A stretch of 64,000 nucleotides of DNA from Triangularia verruculosa. Taxonomy: Eukaryota > Ascomycota > Sordariomycetes > Sordariales > Podosporaceae. The notes beneath the pieces were generated by a model that worked only from the letters and a program-made list of their open reading frames with translations, was not told where the DNA came from and did not search any database. Position 1 is the stretch's first letter; every line of letters starts with the position of its first letter. The stretch spans positions 124,001 through 188,000 of the forward strand of contig MU863900.1 of the NCBI GenBank assembly GCA_033296885.1, in the 5' to 3' direction. Both the position numbers and the translations under genes were made by a program. Of the stretch, positions 24,227-34,774 are shown in pieces.

Positions 24227-24715
24227 CTATGCTTCTTGGCCCAGACTCACAAGCTTCCAGTAAACCCTCTCAAACCTTAGGCTTTTCATAAACCAATCAT
24301 CACCCCTTTTTACCCAAACCTCATGATAATAGCCCCCACCCGTTCCATGAACCCCCTTTGTAGCCTCTCTATCTCCGACTTGATACACACCACTCCACAC
24401 AGCCTTCACTTCTTTCCCATCCTTGCCTTCAACAAAGTACAGCTCTCCTGGACCCGTGAGATGAAGACATTGCAGGTCCCGGTTCCGCACCTCGAAGTGA
24501 TCCAGAAATGCATCGCGGTGGGAAAAGGACAAGTCCTGTCCCTCCTCCGACATTGGAACATCGGGAGTGAGAGCCTCAACAAATAGAAATGTGGCTTCAG
24601 CGAGGGCAATCTCGGAAAATCGACGCCATTGTTTGGCATCTGCGTATCGGCAGTAAAGTGCCTTTTTGCGGCGGATAAGCTCGGCAACTTCGTAGGGGAC
24701 GATATCAGTGCACAT
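24227..24715 (-). CDS. SnoaL-like / NTF2-fold protein
   Basis: Single-exon ORF of 162 codons with ATG at 24715. The pattern (IRRKKALYCRYADAKQWRRFSEIAL at the N-terminus; SHRDAFLDHFEVRN in the middle; YYHEVWVKRGDDWFMKSLRFER at the end) is that of the SnoaL-like small alpha+beta barrel, with the basic W-x-F-x-S-L-R-x-x-R strand typical of the family. Members act as small-molecule isomerases, cyclases or hydratases, or have no catalytic role; no substrate can be inferred here, and no biosynthetic genes lie alongside. Confidence 0.8.
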   Translation of the reverse strand: MCTDIVPYEVAELIRRKKALYCRYADAKQWRRFSEIALAEATFLFVEALTPDVPMSEEGQDLSFSHRDAFLDHFEVRNRDLQCLHLTGPGELYFVEGKDGKEVKAVWSGVYQVGDREATKGVHGTGGGYYHEVWVKRGDDWFMKSLRFERVYWKLVSLGQEA

Positions 24716-25416
24716 TTTGAAACTGTTTTTTGCAGTTTTTGTCTCGCTCTGTGTGTGTTGGTTAGGTCAATGGGAGAGAATTGCAGCCACGGAAATGACA
24801 GAGGGTGTACCAATTAAGTGCAAATTAAGGACAGCACAGGTGTACTCCGGGTATAACTTTGGGGAAGTAAAATCCAGATGAACTGTCAACCTCTTCCGGA
24901 TGGGATAGTAACACAAGATAGGCAAGTTGAAGGGATGAAACAACGTGAAAGCGACGTGGCCGCGCTGATCATCGGTGAACTTCCCTTATTGGGAGTTCTA
25001 AATATTGTCTTTGCATACTGCGCTTGGGACAGCGAGAAGAATGACTTGCCCTGCTTTCGCTTTCAGCACTTCGCACCTCAGATTAGAGTAGGTAGGTAAG
25101 AGACCACTGGTCACTAGTGCCCACAGCCTTGCAAAACTCACCTCACCAATTTTATTTGCGGTTTGCATTAAATGACCGCGTCTAACTCATTTTCTTACTG
25201 AAAATTCATAGGCCATGAAGAGAGATCTTCGTCAGGCCTCGCTCTTGGCAGCCGTGTTTTCTCTCCTGAGTTCCATACCCGCCCCCCACGTTACCTATCT
25301 GAAACAGCACCTCTTTTCACAGATATAGGTGCTTGCTACTCTTTCATGGATCCCAGCTACCTTTCAAAAATGTTCAATTCTCACACAACACAGCACTGTG
25401 ACGTTTGTGCATGGCA
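24716..25416. promoter_or_regulatory. Divergent upstream region
   Basis: This region lies between the SnoaL-like gene and the kelch gene. An AGGTAGGTA patch lies at about 25087-25100. No gene is recognised. Confidence 0.45.
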
Positions 25417-27445
25417 ATGTTCGTCCATACCAACAAGACCTCGTTATACCATGCGATTACTGTTCTCCTCATTATTTGCCGATGTATTGTTGGAGCTGAG
25501 ATTTCTAACACCCCTCTTACGGAAAACTTTGTGAGAAGATCCGGAGTGACAGGTAAGTAGGTACCTTATGGCGCCGGGCACTTGTGACAATGTCTACGGT
25601 GCCTTAGGTATGTTTATGCCCACAATCGACAATCTAACTTCACTTCTCAGCTACCCTCCTTGGAAAGTACCTATCTTTACATCGATGGAGGGAAGATATC
25701 TCAGCTCGAAAACGGCAGAACACCAGACGAGGGGAGGCACCTGGTGAACAAGACGATATCCATCGACATGTCCCAACCGTGGAAAAGCGAGTCAGTCACA
25801 CTGCGAGAGATTCCCAGATTCAGCGAAGGCGTACAATGTCGAACAAAGGGGGCACCGTGGGTAAATGAAGACAAGAGCGAGTTTTACATTTGGGGAGGCT
25901 ACTTGCCCGAGAATGTTGATGGAATCAACGACGAGTATATTTGGAGGTTTACCGCCGACGGTCAAGGAGCTGGCGACTGGGCTAGAGAAACTTCCTGGTC
26001 TACAGCAAACGAAAGATAGTGCTGCCATGGTAGCCCATGACAAGGGTTACGTGCTTGGAGGTGTGGGGACCTGGTTTCATCCCGAAATCAATGCTGGGCC
26101 GGGTATAGTCACCTATGACTTCAAGTCCAAGGTGTTGGATAATGGAACAGGCCCTTCGTTCACCATCCAAGATCAACCGGCTACGTTAACCGGAGCAAGT
26201 CTCCAATTCCTGCCAGGATATAACAAACCGCATGGGCTTGGATTGGTTCTTGGGGGCCATGCACTTATCACTGTTGATGGCAAAACACAAATCGAGCAAT
26301 CGCAACCTCTGGACCTACGAAACCTGACTTTTTTCGATCCGGTAACCAACGAACAATACTGGCAGTTGTCCACAGGCGATATACCTCCATCTCCCAGATC
26401 ACGCGCTTGTCTTGCCGGACCTTTCCGCACACCTGGAGGCCATTATGATCTGTGCGTATCTTCCATCTAGGGACCCAGTCTCCTCACGCAATTGTTCTTG
26501 GCCTTTTTCAACTAATATGTACAAAATGAGCCAGGTTTCTCTTTGGTGGAGAAAGTAGGCCGACGAATACACGGTATGATGATGCCTATGTTCTAAGCCT
26601 CCCAGGTTTTGTTTGGACAAAAGTCCCGTCCCCAGCTCCAGGAGGTCCTCGTGCCTACCATTCGTGTCTGGCAGTTGGCAAAAACCAAGTGGTTAGCATT
26701 GGCGGAACCCTTGGTGGTTCTTTCGATGCTGATTGGAGGTCTCCTGATGCTGTACCACAAGGATTGCTTCTGTTTGACATGACGTCTTTAAGATGGCGGC
26801 TTGAGTATGTAATCGAGGGCGATACAGTCCCAGGATATGAGCGCGCAGCCATCATCACGAATTGGTACCAGAATGGGTGAGTCGAAACAAAGCACCCCAT
26901 ATTCGCTAGGTACCTACCTATATACAAGCTTTCACTAACAGCAGTGGCCAAGTTCGCTTGAAAAAGTTCAGTGGTCGTCAGAAGAAGTGCAAAAGATGTT
27001 TGGAGGCATTAGGGTGGTAAATGGCAATGCATCAAATACACCGCCTGCTCACACTGTCACTAATATGGCGATAGCCACCGTGACATCTGGACTAGGTGCT
27101 TCATTTGTTCCATTGCCAGCCATACTGGGTGGTGTCGGCGCAGCGCTTGCAGTGATATTATTTGTTGTTATCCTTAGCTGGCTCATTATCCGCTCAAAAC
27201 AGGATGAAGAGAAGCGGACAGCGAAAGACACCAGTACCCGGCCAACAAGCCAAGGCACCTGCAGCGAGACAGCGTTAACTTCATGTGGATATTACGTGCA
27301 CGGAGTCCCAGGAGAATTACAGGGCACCACTCCACGAGACCATTCAGAAAGCTCATCGGCGCAAGAGCTCGACTCGGATCACCACTATCTGGAGCTAATG
27401 GGTAACCATAGTATCAGGAGATACGGAGATGCAAAGGATAACTGA
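25417..27445 (+). pseudogene. Kelch-repeat single-pass membrane protein with three frame breaks
   Basis: Fungal surface kelch protein by layout: signal peptide (ITVLLIICRCIVGAE), the conserved NFVRRSG..ATLLG start, kelch blades (YLYIDGGKI, FYIWGGYL, GYVLGGVG, FLFGGES, VVSIGG), then a membrane helix (ILGGVGAALAVILFVVILSWLII) and a cytoplasmic tail. Pieces: 25417-25552, 25651-26451, 26535-26876 and 26942-27445. Three discontinuities appear. (1) The frame from exon 1 reads ATLLGK and must shift +1 near 25664-25668 to reach YLYIDGG. (2) That frame stops at 26017-26019, and the next blades lie +1 after about 26000. (3) The third exon ends with two leftover bases while the last exon must start on a codon. 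A shorter first exon ending at 25530 would bypass break 1 only. Likely a decaying gene, or several indel errors. Confidence 0.6.
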
Positions 27446-27655
27446 TGGAAATGTGCAGACTCAAACAGTCCGAACCGTCAGCATGGACCGCTAAAGTCTT
27501 GAAGACCAATATAATACAACGTGGCGTGTAAGAAAAAAGAAGCCTGTGTCAAAATTTTGTTCCCTTCTAGAGACCCGGACCTATCTCTAAATTATTCATC
27601 ATAGCTGTTCACATTTATTTTTATTGGAAGCTCACAGCCCCAAAAAGTGTTTTAC

Positions 27656-27702
27656 ATAGGTAGGTAAGTACCTAAGTTAGGTAGGTAGGTAGGTAGGTAC
27701 AT
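27656..27702. repeat. AGGT/ACCT simple-repeat tract
   Basis: It contains five consecutive AGGT units and an inverted CCTA part (TACCTAAGTTAGGT). It is the longest of the many similar patches in the window and sits in the gap between two converging genes. Confidence 0.85.
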
Positions 27703-27711
27703 ACTTTGGAT

Positions 27712-29425
27712 CTAGCTCATTCCTGTAAAAGCCCAAGGACTTATCACTCGCTTCTCAAACCTCATCTCACCGACTTCATCTTCTTGATTACTTCCACCAG
27801 CGGCAACAACACGCACTTCAACACTTCCGCACTCAGCCACTGTACCATTCCCTCCCCCCAAGCCCAGTTGCATCCCACAACCAACCCACTGTCTCAGCTC
27901 GCCAATATCTGTTCCGTTCTCCATTCTGCCACAGTTCAGTCTGCTATCTTTCATGCACCCCAAAGGAACATAATCCTCGCCCCAAACGTCCAACATCTCT
28001 TTGCTCACCATCCATATCTCCCCTCTTTGTCCCTCCTTCACTCCCAGAGCAGCGACGTAGGGCTTTTGCTGCTCTGTTTCATCCACCAACCCAACAATAC
28101 AGAGATAGCCACCTGCTTCAACGCTGAAACGGCTCGCTTGTGGACCGCGAGAACTAAACAAAAGGGCGCGGGCCGAGAGCTGAACGAACCAGTTGTCAAA
28201 GGGGGTTGAAGGGGAAGAAATCTGAAGAGAGAACGGGGCAGTTGATTCGCCACATGATGTTGGGAACGTTGGGGTGGGAGTTGGGATGGGAGAACTGGTC
28301 GTCGTGTTGGCCCAGCGAACGGTGGTGTTAGCAAAGGTGAATGTGGTGTTGGTCGTAAAGAGTCGGGGTCCTGTTGTTAGCGCTGCCGTGGTGGTGGCTC
28401 TGGTGTTGTTGAGCCATAGTGGTCGAGAGGAGGTGAAGTTTGACAGACGGGAAATTCCAGTCCCAGTCGCGGTTCCTGTGGCAAGCACAACTTTATGGAC
28501 TGGGAGAGAGGTGTTGATATGTGAAAAGAAATTGGGGGCGGTGATGTTGAGACGCCAAAACGGAAAGCGGAAGCCTTGAGAAGGCCTGGAAGTCGGCGTA
28601 GTGGTGTTGGGCCAGCGCCCTGTTGTGGTGTTTAGGGGAAGGGATAGGCCTGTCGAGAATCCGTGCTTCGGGGCCGTGGTTACTGTGATGAGAGTTGTTG
28701 TGTTCATTACGTATACCACTGGGCTCTTGCTCGCACTGGTTGATGACACTGCGGTGTTCATAAAGCGACCGGTTGGCAATATTTTGTTTGTGATTGGACT
28801 TGTTTCCTGGGCTGTTCCCCTGAATTGGCTTGTTCTTGGCGGTGGTGAGGAAGAAGACAAAGACTCTAGTGCTCCCGAAGTCTGAGAATTTAGTCGGCTA
28901 GTCTTGTTTGAAGAGCTCGAGGTACCAAATCTCGACGCAACTCTAGTTAGGGTTACAGTGGTAGTCGACAACTTGATGGTCGAGGTAACTGTCACATGTG
29001 AGATGCTGACACAGGAACATGACGACGAAAACTCGGCAATCGACGAGCACAGTATTGTCGGAACTGTAGTCGAGGTCACGTTCGACGGAGACATATCTTT
29101 TCTGTACTTGCCCCTCCACAACTTTCCATAGCTCATATCGGTCGCAAGCGTGGCATTCTTGGGCGAAGTAGTCGCGTTATACGACTTGCCTGATGTGGTG
29201 GAATGGATGTCGATCAAAGCGCTGGTCACAGTTCTTGGTCATGTTTCAGTATTTGTTCTTCGACAACACTCGAGGTGCTTACCGTCCTGCGACTCTGGTG
29301 GTGACCCGAGAGGTCGAGATACATTCTGGTGGAAAACCTGTTCGAGTCGAACTGTTTGTTGCCGCAGATGCACCGATCTCATTTAGCCAAAGCCCAACCC
29401 AGAAGTATAACGGGACAAGCCGCAT
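27712..29425 (-). CDS. Ser/Thr-rich secreted glycoprotein, unknown
   Basis: Two exons, 29425-29283 and 29221-27712, giving 550 residues; the 61-nt intron joins in phase. The first exon supplies a signal peptide (LVPLYFWVGLWLNEIGASA), which the long ORF alone lacks. Residues 50-370 are dominated by Thr, Ser and Asn-x-Thr sequons (NTTT, NTTV, NTTF repeated), implying heavy O- and N-glycosylation. From about residue 375 a compact domain follows (WFVQLSARALLFSSRG; GGYLCIVGLVDE; VPLGCMKDSRLNCG) with several Cys. There is no membrane helix or clear GPI signal at the end. It converges with the kelch gene. No family is recognised; it resembles fungal cell-surface mucin-like proteins in composition only. 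Confidence 0.72.
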
Positions 29426-30180
29426 GTCTGCTGTTTTCTCGGTAATCTGGAGATAGGTACTGTTCAGGCTTGCATGGTCGTGATCAAATGCTCCCTCGCC
29501 AACAAAAGCGGGAGTGAAGTGTTTGACCAGACGCGACGTGCACGCCTGGCGCGGGACGTTTTAAGTGATATCCATGGAGCAACGCCTTGTTTTCCACAAT
29601 CGCATCCAGGAAACCGGTTCTATGACGGCAGTCGACGGTTTTTGGTTTCCTTGAGATTACCTACTTGCCCTTGTTCTTAGTTGACAACTTATACCCGGCG
29701 TCCAATCGAGCCCCTGAATGGCCCTGACTGACGGCGATCATTACCCACCTAGGTCCATTTCCATCAAAAACGAGCCTTTCTGTCCTGTGCACAATCACAG
29801 CAACGGTTCAATAAACAACAAGACTGAGCTGCACTGAGCTCAATGGGATGGGATTATCTCCCACAGGAGTGGTTCAAACTAGGTACCTATGAGAATCTTG
29901 GCCCATACTTCTGAAAAACACACAAGGCGGTAGAGGTTGTATGGCCACATTTTAAAGAAAACACAGATATTGGTGACGGTGTAATATTACAAGCAGATAG
30001 ATGAGGTGATGCAACTTGGTTTTTCATGTATGGTCAATAATAGGCGGGCAAAGAGGAGTTAGAATTAACCGACTCTCTCCTGTCCTGGGAACAACACAGG
30101 GTGATTATCATACCTGAATGAAGACTTGTTCCGGCCAATTGCGTCAACCAATGACTACGACAGAGGACAACCCCTGTAAA
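29426..30180. other. Intergenic region upstream of tRNA-Asp
   Basis: No gene is recognised. An ACTAGGTACCTATG patch lies near 29878-29892. The last 36 bases (30145-30180) are the left arm of the inverted duplication described in the findings. Confidence 0.5.
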
Positions 30181-30265
30181 TCTTCCGTAGTATAGTGGTC
30201 AGTATGTGAGCTTGTCATTAACACCGACTTCGCTCGAGACCCGGGTTCAATTCCCGGCGGGAGAG
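30181..30265 (+). tRNA. tRNA-Asp (anticodon GTC) with intron, copy 1
   Basis: Acceptor stem TCTTCCG/CGGGAGA (one T-G pair), anticodon stem TGAGC/GCTCG, anticodon GTC at 30214-30216, a 13-nt intron at 30218-30230, T-arm CCGGG-TTCAATT-CCCGG, and discriminator G. A T4 run at 30273-30276 can end Pol III transcription. It is identical, intron included, to the copy at 34187-34271 on the other strand. Confidence 0.95.
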
Positions 30266-31011
30266 ATCAATGTTTTGCAGTTTCTTTTACCTTTTTCAGC
30301 CCTCTCTGTTTTCTCCTGATCAGACACCCTTTTTCGTAGCCTTGCAACTGGGTCTATTTCTCATCCCTTATTCATCTCAAATATCAAGCTAGTATAAATG
30401 GGATTGGTGGTAGCCGTTTCGATTTCTAGTTTTGTTCCAACCTTCTAGGCTCCGGAAGAGGTTCCGCTTTGCCAGGTCCCGGCAGTGGCTTTTTAGTGGG
30501 AACATGGCGGGGAAGCCATTATCACATGGAGTTCTCGAAGATTGGACAGCCGGCGATGATCAGGGACAGTTCAGCGCGAGACTCGTCCCATTTTTGCAAT
30601 CGGAAGACGGCGAATGGCGCAAGGTGAGTCAGGCATCCAGGCAGATGCGCGCCATGGCCCGGTGGGTGCAACGGCCTGACCTGCTGGATAAGTCAACGCG
30701 ACCGCGCTTCACCGTTCACCTTCCTGTTGCGGGCTGAGGGGCCTTGTCGTCGGTGAAGCTCCCCATCGCCAAGTGCCGTCGGTAGTGCCAGACCACCAGG
30801 GCAACACAGGCAGGACCTTGCCACTGTTGACCAGATAAAATCGACAATTTTCCCCTCGTTTTGCTTCTTTTGCTTCTTTCCTTTTCTCCCATGCTCGCTT
30901 TTGCTTTTTATCCCGCTTGACACGGCTCTCCTTCCCGTCTTCAACGGTGATCCCGCAACTCGAGTAAAAAAAGGTTCACCCCGCCATCCATCGCTATCTT
31001 TACCTATCAAC
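30266..31011. other. Intergenic region upstream of the oxygenase gene
   Basis: It contains a 101-codon ORF (30432-30737) without recognisable domain, which I do not call. A pyrimidine-rich stretch (30845-30900) just before the gene resembles a fungal core promoter region. Confidence 0.45.
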
Positions 31012-32234
31012 ATGGCCGAATCCCAGGAGCTGTCCATGGACCTGCCGATCATTGATCTCGACGTCTTCTTCAACAAGCCCCGCGACTCCCCGGAAGTGAA
31101 GACAGAATGCGAGAAAGCGGCCAACGCACTCATCACTTATGGTGCGCTAGTGCTTCACGATTCGCGTGTGTCTGAGGATGACAACACAACCTTCCTCGAT
31201 CTTCTCGAGGACTACTTTGCCCAGCCGGAAGAAGATCTCAAGAAGGATGAGCGCCCAGAACTCAGCTACCAGATCGGTGTTACGCTCGAGAACACCGAGA
31301 AGCCCAAGTGTGCCGTCGACGAGCCATGTTTGGACGTGATCAAGAGGCTTGCTCCCTCAGAGCGCCCTCTGGACATCATGGGCCACGAACCCGATCCGAA
31401 GTGCAGATTCTTCTGGAGAATGGTTGAAGCCCCTCCATACAAGACTCAGTTCCCTGGCCTGAACGCCGACAACATCACACCCGATGCGCCACAGATCAAG
31501 GAGAGATGGGGTCCGGTCATGAACCAGTGGGGAACTTCGATGAAGAACGCGTAGGTTTTCCGTTTTCTCTGTTCTGTTTAATTTGATAAGCGACACATTG
31601 TGCTTATACCAGCTTGTCCTGTAGCGTCGAAGGTCTCACCCAAATGGCCGCCGTCGGCCTCGGTCTCCCAGCCGACACCTTCAAGGATGCCGGCCGCTAC
31701 GGCCCTCATCTCCTGGCTCCTACCGCCTCCGATCTCCAAAAGTATGGCAACGTCAACACCATCCTTGCTGGCTTCCACACCGACCTTAATTTCCTTACCA
31801 TCCACGGCCGCTCCCGCTACCCCGGCCTCCACATCTGGGCCCGCAACACGGGAAGAAAGATCCCAGTCAAGATTCCGCAGGGTAACTACTTGCTGGTCCA
31901 GGCCGGCAAGCAGCTCGAGCACATCACCGGCGGCCTCATCAAGGCCGGCTACCACGAAGTTGTGGTCAACGAGAGCACCATCAAGGTGATCAACGACCGC
32001 AAGGAGAAGTTCACCGACAGGCCGCTGGTGAGAATCAGCAGCACCTTCTTCTGGCACTTGTCCAGCGACTACGATTTGGTTCCTATTCCCGAGTTGAAGG
32101 CCAAGGCCAAGGACGTTAGAGCTGCTCAGTTCAACCTGGGCAAGGATGAGGGCGACGAGGTTGTGTACCCTGCTCTCAAGGTCGGCGAGCAAGTGTCCAA
32201 TGAGTTGAAGCACATCGCGCTCATGGCCAAATAA
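31012..32234 (+). CDS. 2-oxoglutarate/Fe(II)-dependent dioxygenase (isopenicillin N synthase-like)
   Basis: Exons 31012-31550 and 31625-32234 (74-nt intron) give 382 residues. It starts with the typical DLPIIDLDVFF motif near residue 10. The iron ligands are H231 and D233 (GFHTDLNFLTIHG) and probably H290 (AGYHEVVV), 57 residues after D233, as usual for this fold; R316 (PLVRIS) is the likely 2-oxoglutarate contact. A second His at 279 (EHITGG) sits where other members have other residues. Members hydroxylate, desaturate or cyclise small molecules; the substrate here is unknown, and no pathway genes are adjacent. The upstream codons (from 30901) are not Met-initiated in a sensible way, so 31012 is preferred. 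Confidence 0.9.
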
Positions 32235-32573
32235 ATTTCAGGACTTGCGGTGTCATTTCTTTTTTTTTCCGGTTCGGATATGTGATTTAGAGCACAGCAT
32301 ATGACAGGTGTCAAATGGGTTGCACAGCATTAGCGCTGCGGGATTTGGTCATTTTTCTTTTCGAGATGGAATGTCTCAACATGCTGTCTTGGACCTTGAG
32401 GACAGTCGAGCAAGTTTTCAACAACTTTTGTATAACACAAAATGCATCAATTACCTCTACAGTGGCCAGTATTGGGGCATAATTATGGATGTCACGCCAC
32501 CATATCAATCTCGGCGAGATTCAAGATTCTTGAAAGAGCCCCTATAGCAGATCCAGTCTCGCACTCAATAAGC
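32235..32573. other. Intergenic region upstream of 5S rRNA
   Basis: It holds the oxygenase 3' flank with a T-rich run (32260-32269). No gene is recognised. Confidence 0.5.
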
Positions 32574-32692
32574 ACATACGACCATAGATGGCAGAAAGCT
32601 CGGGATCCCGTCCGCTCTCCCCTAGATAAGCTGCCAATCGCCGGACTAGTACTCAGGTGGGTGACCACTGGGGAATCCCCGGTGTTGTATGT
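32574..32692 (+). rRNA. 5S ribosomal RNA (dispersed fungal type)
   Basis: It starts ACATACGACCATA and carries the internal control sequence CTCGGGATCCCGTCCGCTCTCCC, ending GTTGTATGT, like the dispersed 5S genes of Neurospora. The terminal helix pairs ACATAC with GTATGT. Helix II (GATGGCAG with CTGCCAATC) differs from the common Neurospora sequence as I remember it, but still pairs, so it looks compensated and functional. A T5 run at 32692-32696 ends transcription. Confidence 0.92.
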
Positions 32693-32973
32693 TTTTGACA
32701 TTTCTTTATTTTTCTACTATTTTTATGGATTCTACTGGCCCAGTCCTTTCGTTTCAAGTGATAAAAACCGTGCATTTCGTAGTTCTGGCTGTTGCAACCG
32801 TTGCAAAAACAGCTATCCCCGAGCTAAGCCTTCAACCACCAGCTTCAATGCGGGAGAGGTGGGGTCAAAGCCCCTGAACCCCTAAACCAGCAACCCCAGA
32901 TCTACAAATTTAATAATTCCCGGAAAATATCGGAAACCTAATGTAGCGATGTGCACACATTTCTATCACTATG

Positions 32974-33690
32974 CTAGTCTTCAGCACAGGTCGTACTTAC
33001 CTGCCTATCATATTTGAGCATCCCCTTTGTCCGAGTGGCTGCAGCGCAGTGGTTCGCTTCTGAGCCAGCATAAGCAACCTGTCTGTCTTTACTCTTTACA
33101 ACCCCGTTGTTGTCTCTTCCGCTCAGAGGCAGGGCAGTTTTGCAGATATTCTTGATTTCCTCCCGGCCGTTTAAGTTCAGCTCGCACAAGCGGTTCAAGT
33201 CGCTTTTTATGACCACAAACCTGTAGGTTCCAAAATGTTTAAAGAAGTTGGACTAGACCTGCGCGGCGTAAAGTCTAGGTCATAGTGAGGCAAGAATAAG
33301 TTTACGCGGGACTGGAAGTCATAGCCGATAGTGGAGAAGCGGTTGGTGGTACGGAAAAGAATGCTTTGATAGCTTAGTGAGAAAAACTTTCGCGAACATT
33401 GTCAGCATGCGACTCTACTGGAGAAGAGATCTGATGGGACTTAGTGAACTACAATTCGTTGCGAATTAGGCCTTCGTCGCTGCGGGTAGCCAATAACACG
33501 TATGTCTTATCGAGGAGGATCATGACGTTCCACAGCCGGTACAAGTTGAGGGCATGGTCGAGAGTTGCTTCAACTTCGGACAGTGTCGTGCTCAAGACTC
33601 CGACAGACATCACCAGCGCTTAACCACGGCTGCCGCAGTAAAAGTCTTACCCATGCCGGGTGGGCCGAACATGAGGACAGTAATTTACTT
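32974..33690 (-). pseudogene. AAA+ ATPase fragment, decayed
   Basis: On the minus strand, pieces of a fungal AAA+ ATPase appear in order but in different frames. They are Walker A FGPPGMGKT (about 33643-33672); then EVEATLDHALNLYRLWNV and the Walker B region MILLDKTY (canonical LLDEAD, so both acidic residues are changed); LLATRSDEGLIRNEL, followed by a stop; ILFRTTNRF and FQSRVNLFLPHYDLDF (sensor 1 and after); and finally LCELNLNGREEIKNICKTAL (32974-33216), the typical C-terminal lid. Several stops and shifts interrupt it, and nothing recognisable precedes Walker A. It lies between the two inverted tRNA-Asp copies. Confidence 0.8.
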
Positions 33691-34186
33691 GGAAAGAAGA
33701 TGCTGCTGGGTTATTAGTAGCTATGCCTCCCAAGGGAGGCGGAACTCAGTTTTTCCCAAACCCTAGTCACTGCCTCCACAATCATCATGATTAATGCCTG
33801 ATGAGACATATCACTGCCTATGAAAAAGGGTACATGCTGCGTACCTTGGAACTGCACTACCTAGGTGAGAACGAAATAGCATATGGTATCCTACAGGGTC
33901 ACTGAAACTCCTCCTCTCGGACTATAATTCGAATATCTCCATGTCAGTTGCTCTCTACAGTGCACAACGTTCAACTTACATGGCCTATGCACCTTGCCTT
34001 GTCGTCAACGTTGAACATTGGCGGCCAGGCAACACGACCTACCAGAAACAAATCTTATGGGGCAAAACAGTGGGTTGGAATGACCAAGAGGGACCTTTTA
34101 ATGAGTAGAATAAAGTATGAGATCTTGACCACAGAGATGGATAGGGTGAATAGAAAGAAATATGATACTAAAAAGTAAAAGTTGAT
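33691..34186. other. Intergenic region, probable pseudogene remnant flank
   Basis: It contains a patch CTACCTAGGTGAG at about 33857-33870. I recognise no further ATPase sequence or gene. Confidence 0.4.
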
Positions 34187-34271
34187 CTCTCCCGCCGGGA
34201 ATTGAACCCGGGTCTCGAGCGAAGTCGGTGTTAATGACAAGCTCACATACTGACCACTATACTACGGAAGA
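34187..34271 (-). tRNA. tRNA-Asp (anticodon GTC) with intron, copy 2
   Basis: The sequence is identical over all 85 bases, including the 13-nt intron, to copy 1 at 30181-30265, but on the opposite strand. Its 5' flank (34272-34307) also matches that of copy 1 with about three differences in 36. A run of A on the plus strand at 34177-34180 provides a T4 terminator. Confidence 0.95.
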
Positions 34272-34774
34272 TTTGCAGGGGTTGTCCCCTGTCGTAGTGA
34301 TTGGTTGCTGAGTTGGGTGGGCCAACCCTGACTTCATATCGCATAGGGGATGTCTGGGTTTCCAGATTGGAATCATGCCTCCGCTGGATTGCCGCTGAGA
34401 AATGCAACACAGAAGGCAGACAATAGTGTTATCAGCATACCTAGTGTCCAGACGAGAGAAGGGTTAATCCGGGCTGGTCAACGGTGTCTGCGTTGCCAGA
34501 CAATGTTCAACAAAGAGGAACAAAGATCTAACATGACGGATGGAGCAATGTTTATTTTCTCCTCCTTTGTTTTGGTCGGCCGGATCGAATACGGTCCAAG
34601 TATTTGATGTAGCAGGGGAGATGACTTCCAAGCCAGGCTGGCTGGTAAGAACTCCGGTCAACGCATGGTAATACTCCAAAAACCAATGTGGAATCTCGGG
34701 CTATCACATTAGGCTCAACAGAACAGAGATTTATAGACAACACCGCACTCGAAGCTACCTACACAGCATCAGCC
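34272..34774. other. Intergenic region upstream of the kinase-like gene
   Basis: It begins with the right arm of the inverted duplication. The frame of the kinase gene is open back to 34688 but without ATG; an upstream exon cannot be excluded. Confidence 0.45.

Noticed and set aside
24018..24280. Short ORFs after the CorA-like gene
   Set aside because: They overlap the 3' flanks of two converging genes and show no domain.
30432..30737. 101-codon ORF upstream of the oxygenase
   Set aside because: No domain, and it lies in what looks like the promoter region; not supported.
33024..33110. tRNA-Ser/Leu-like GTCCGAGTGG segment
   Set aside because: It does not fold into a cloverleaf and lies inside the AAA pseudogene's C-terminal frame.
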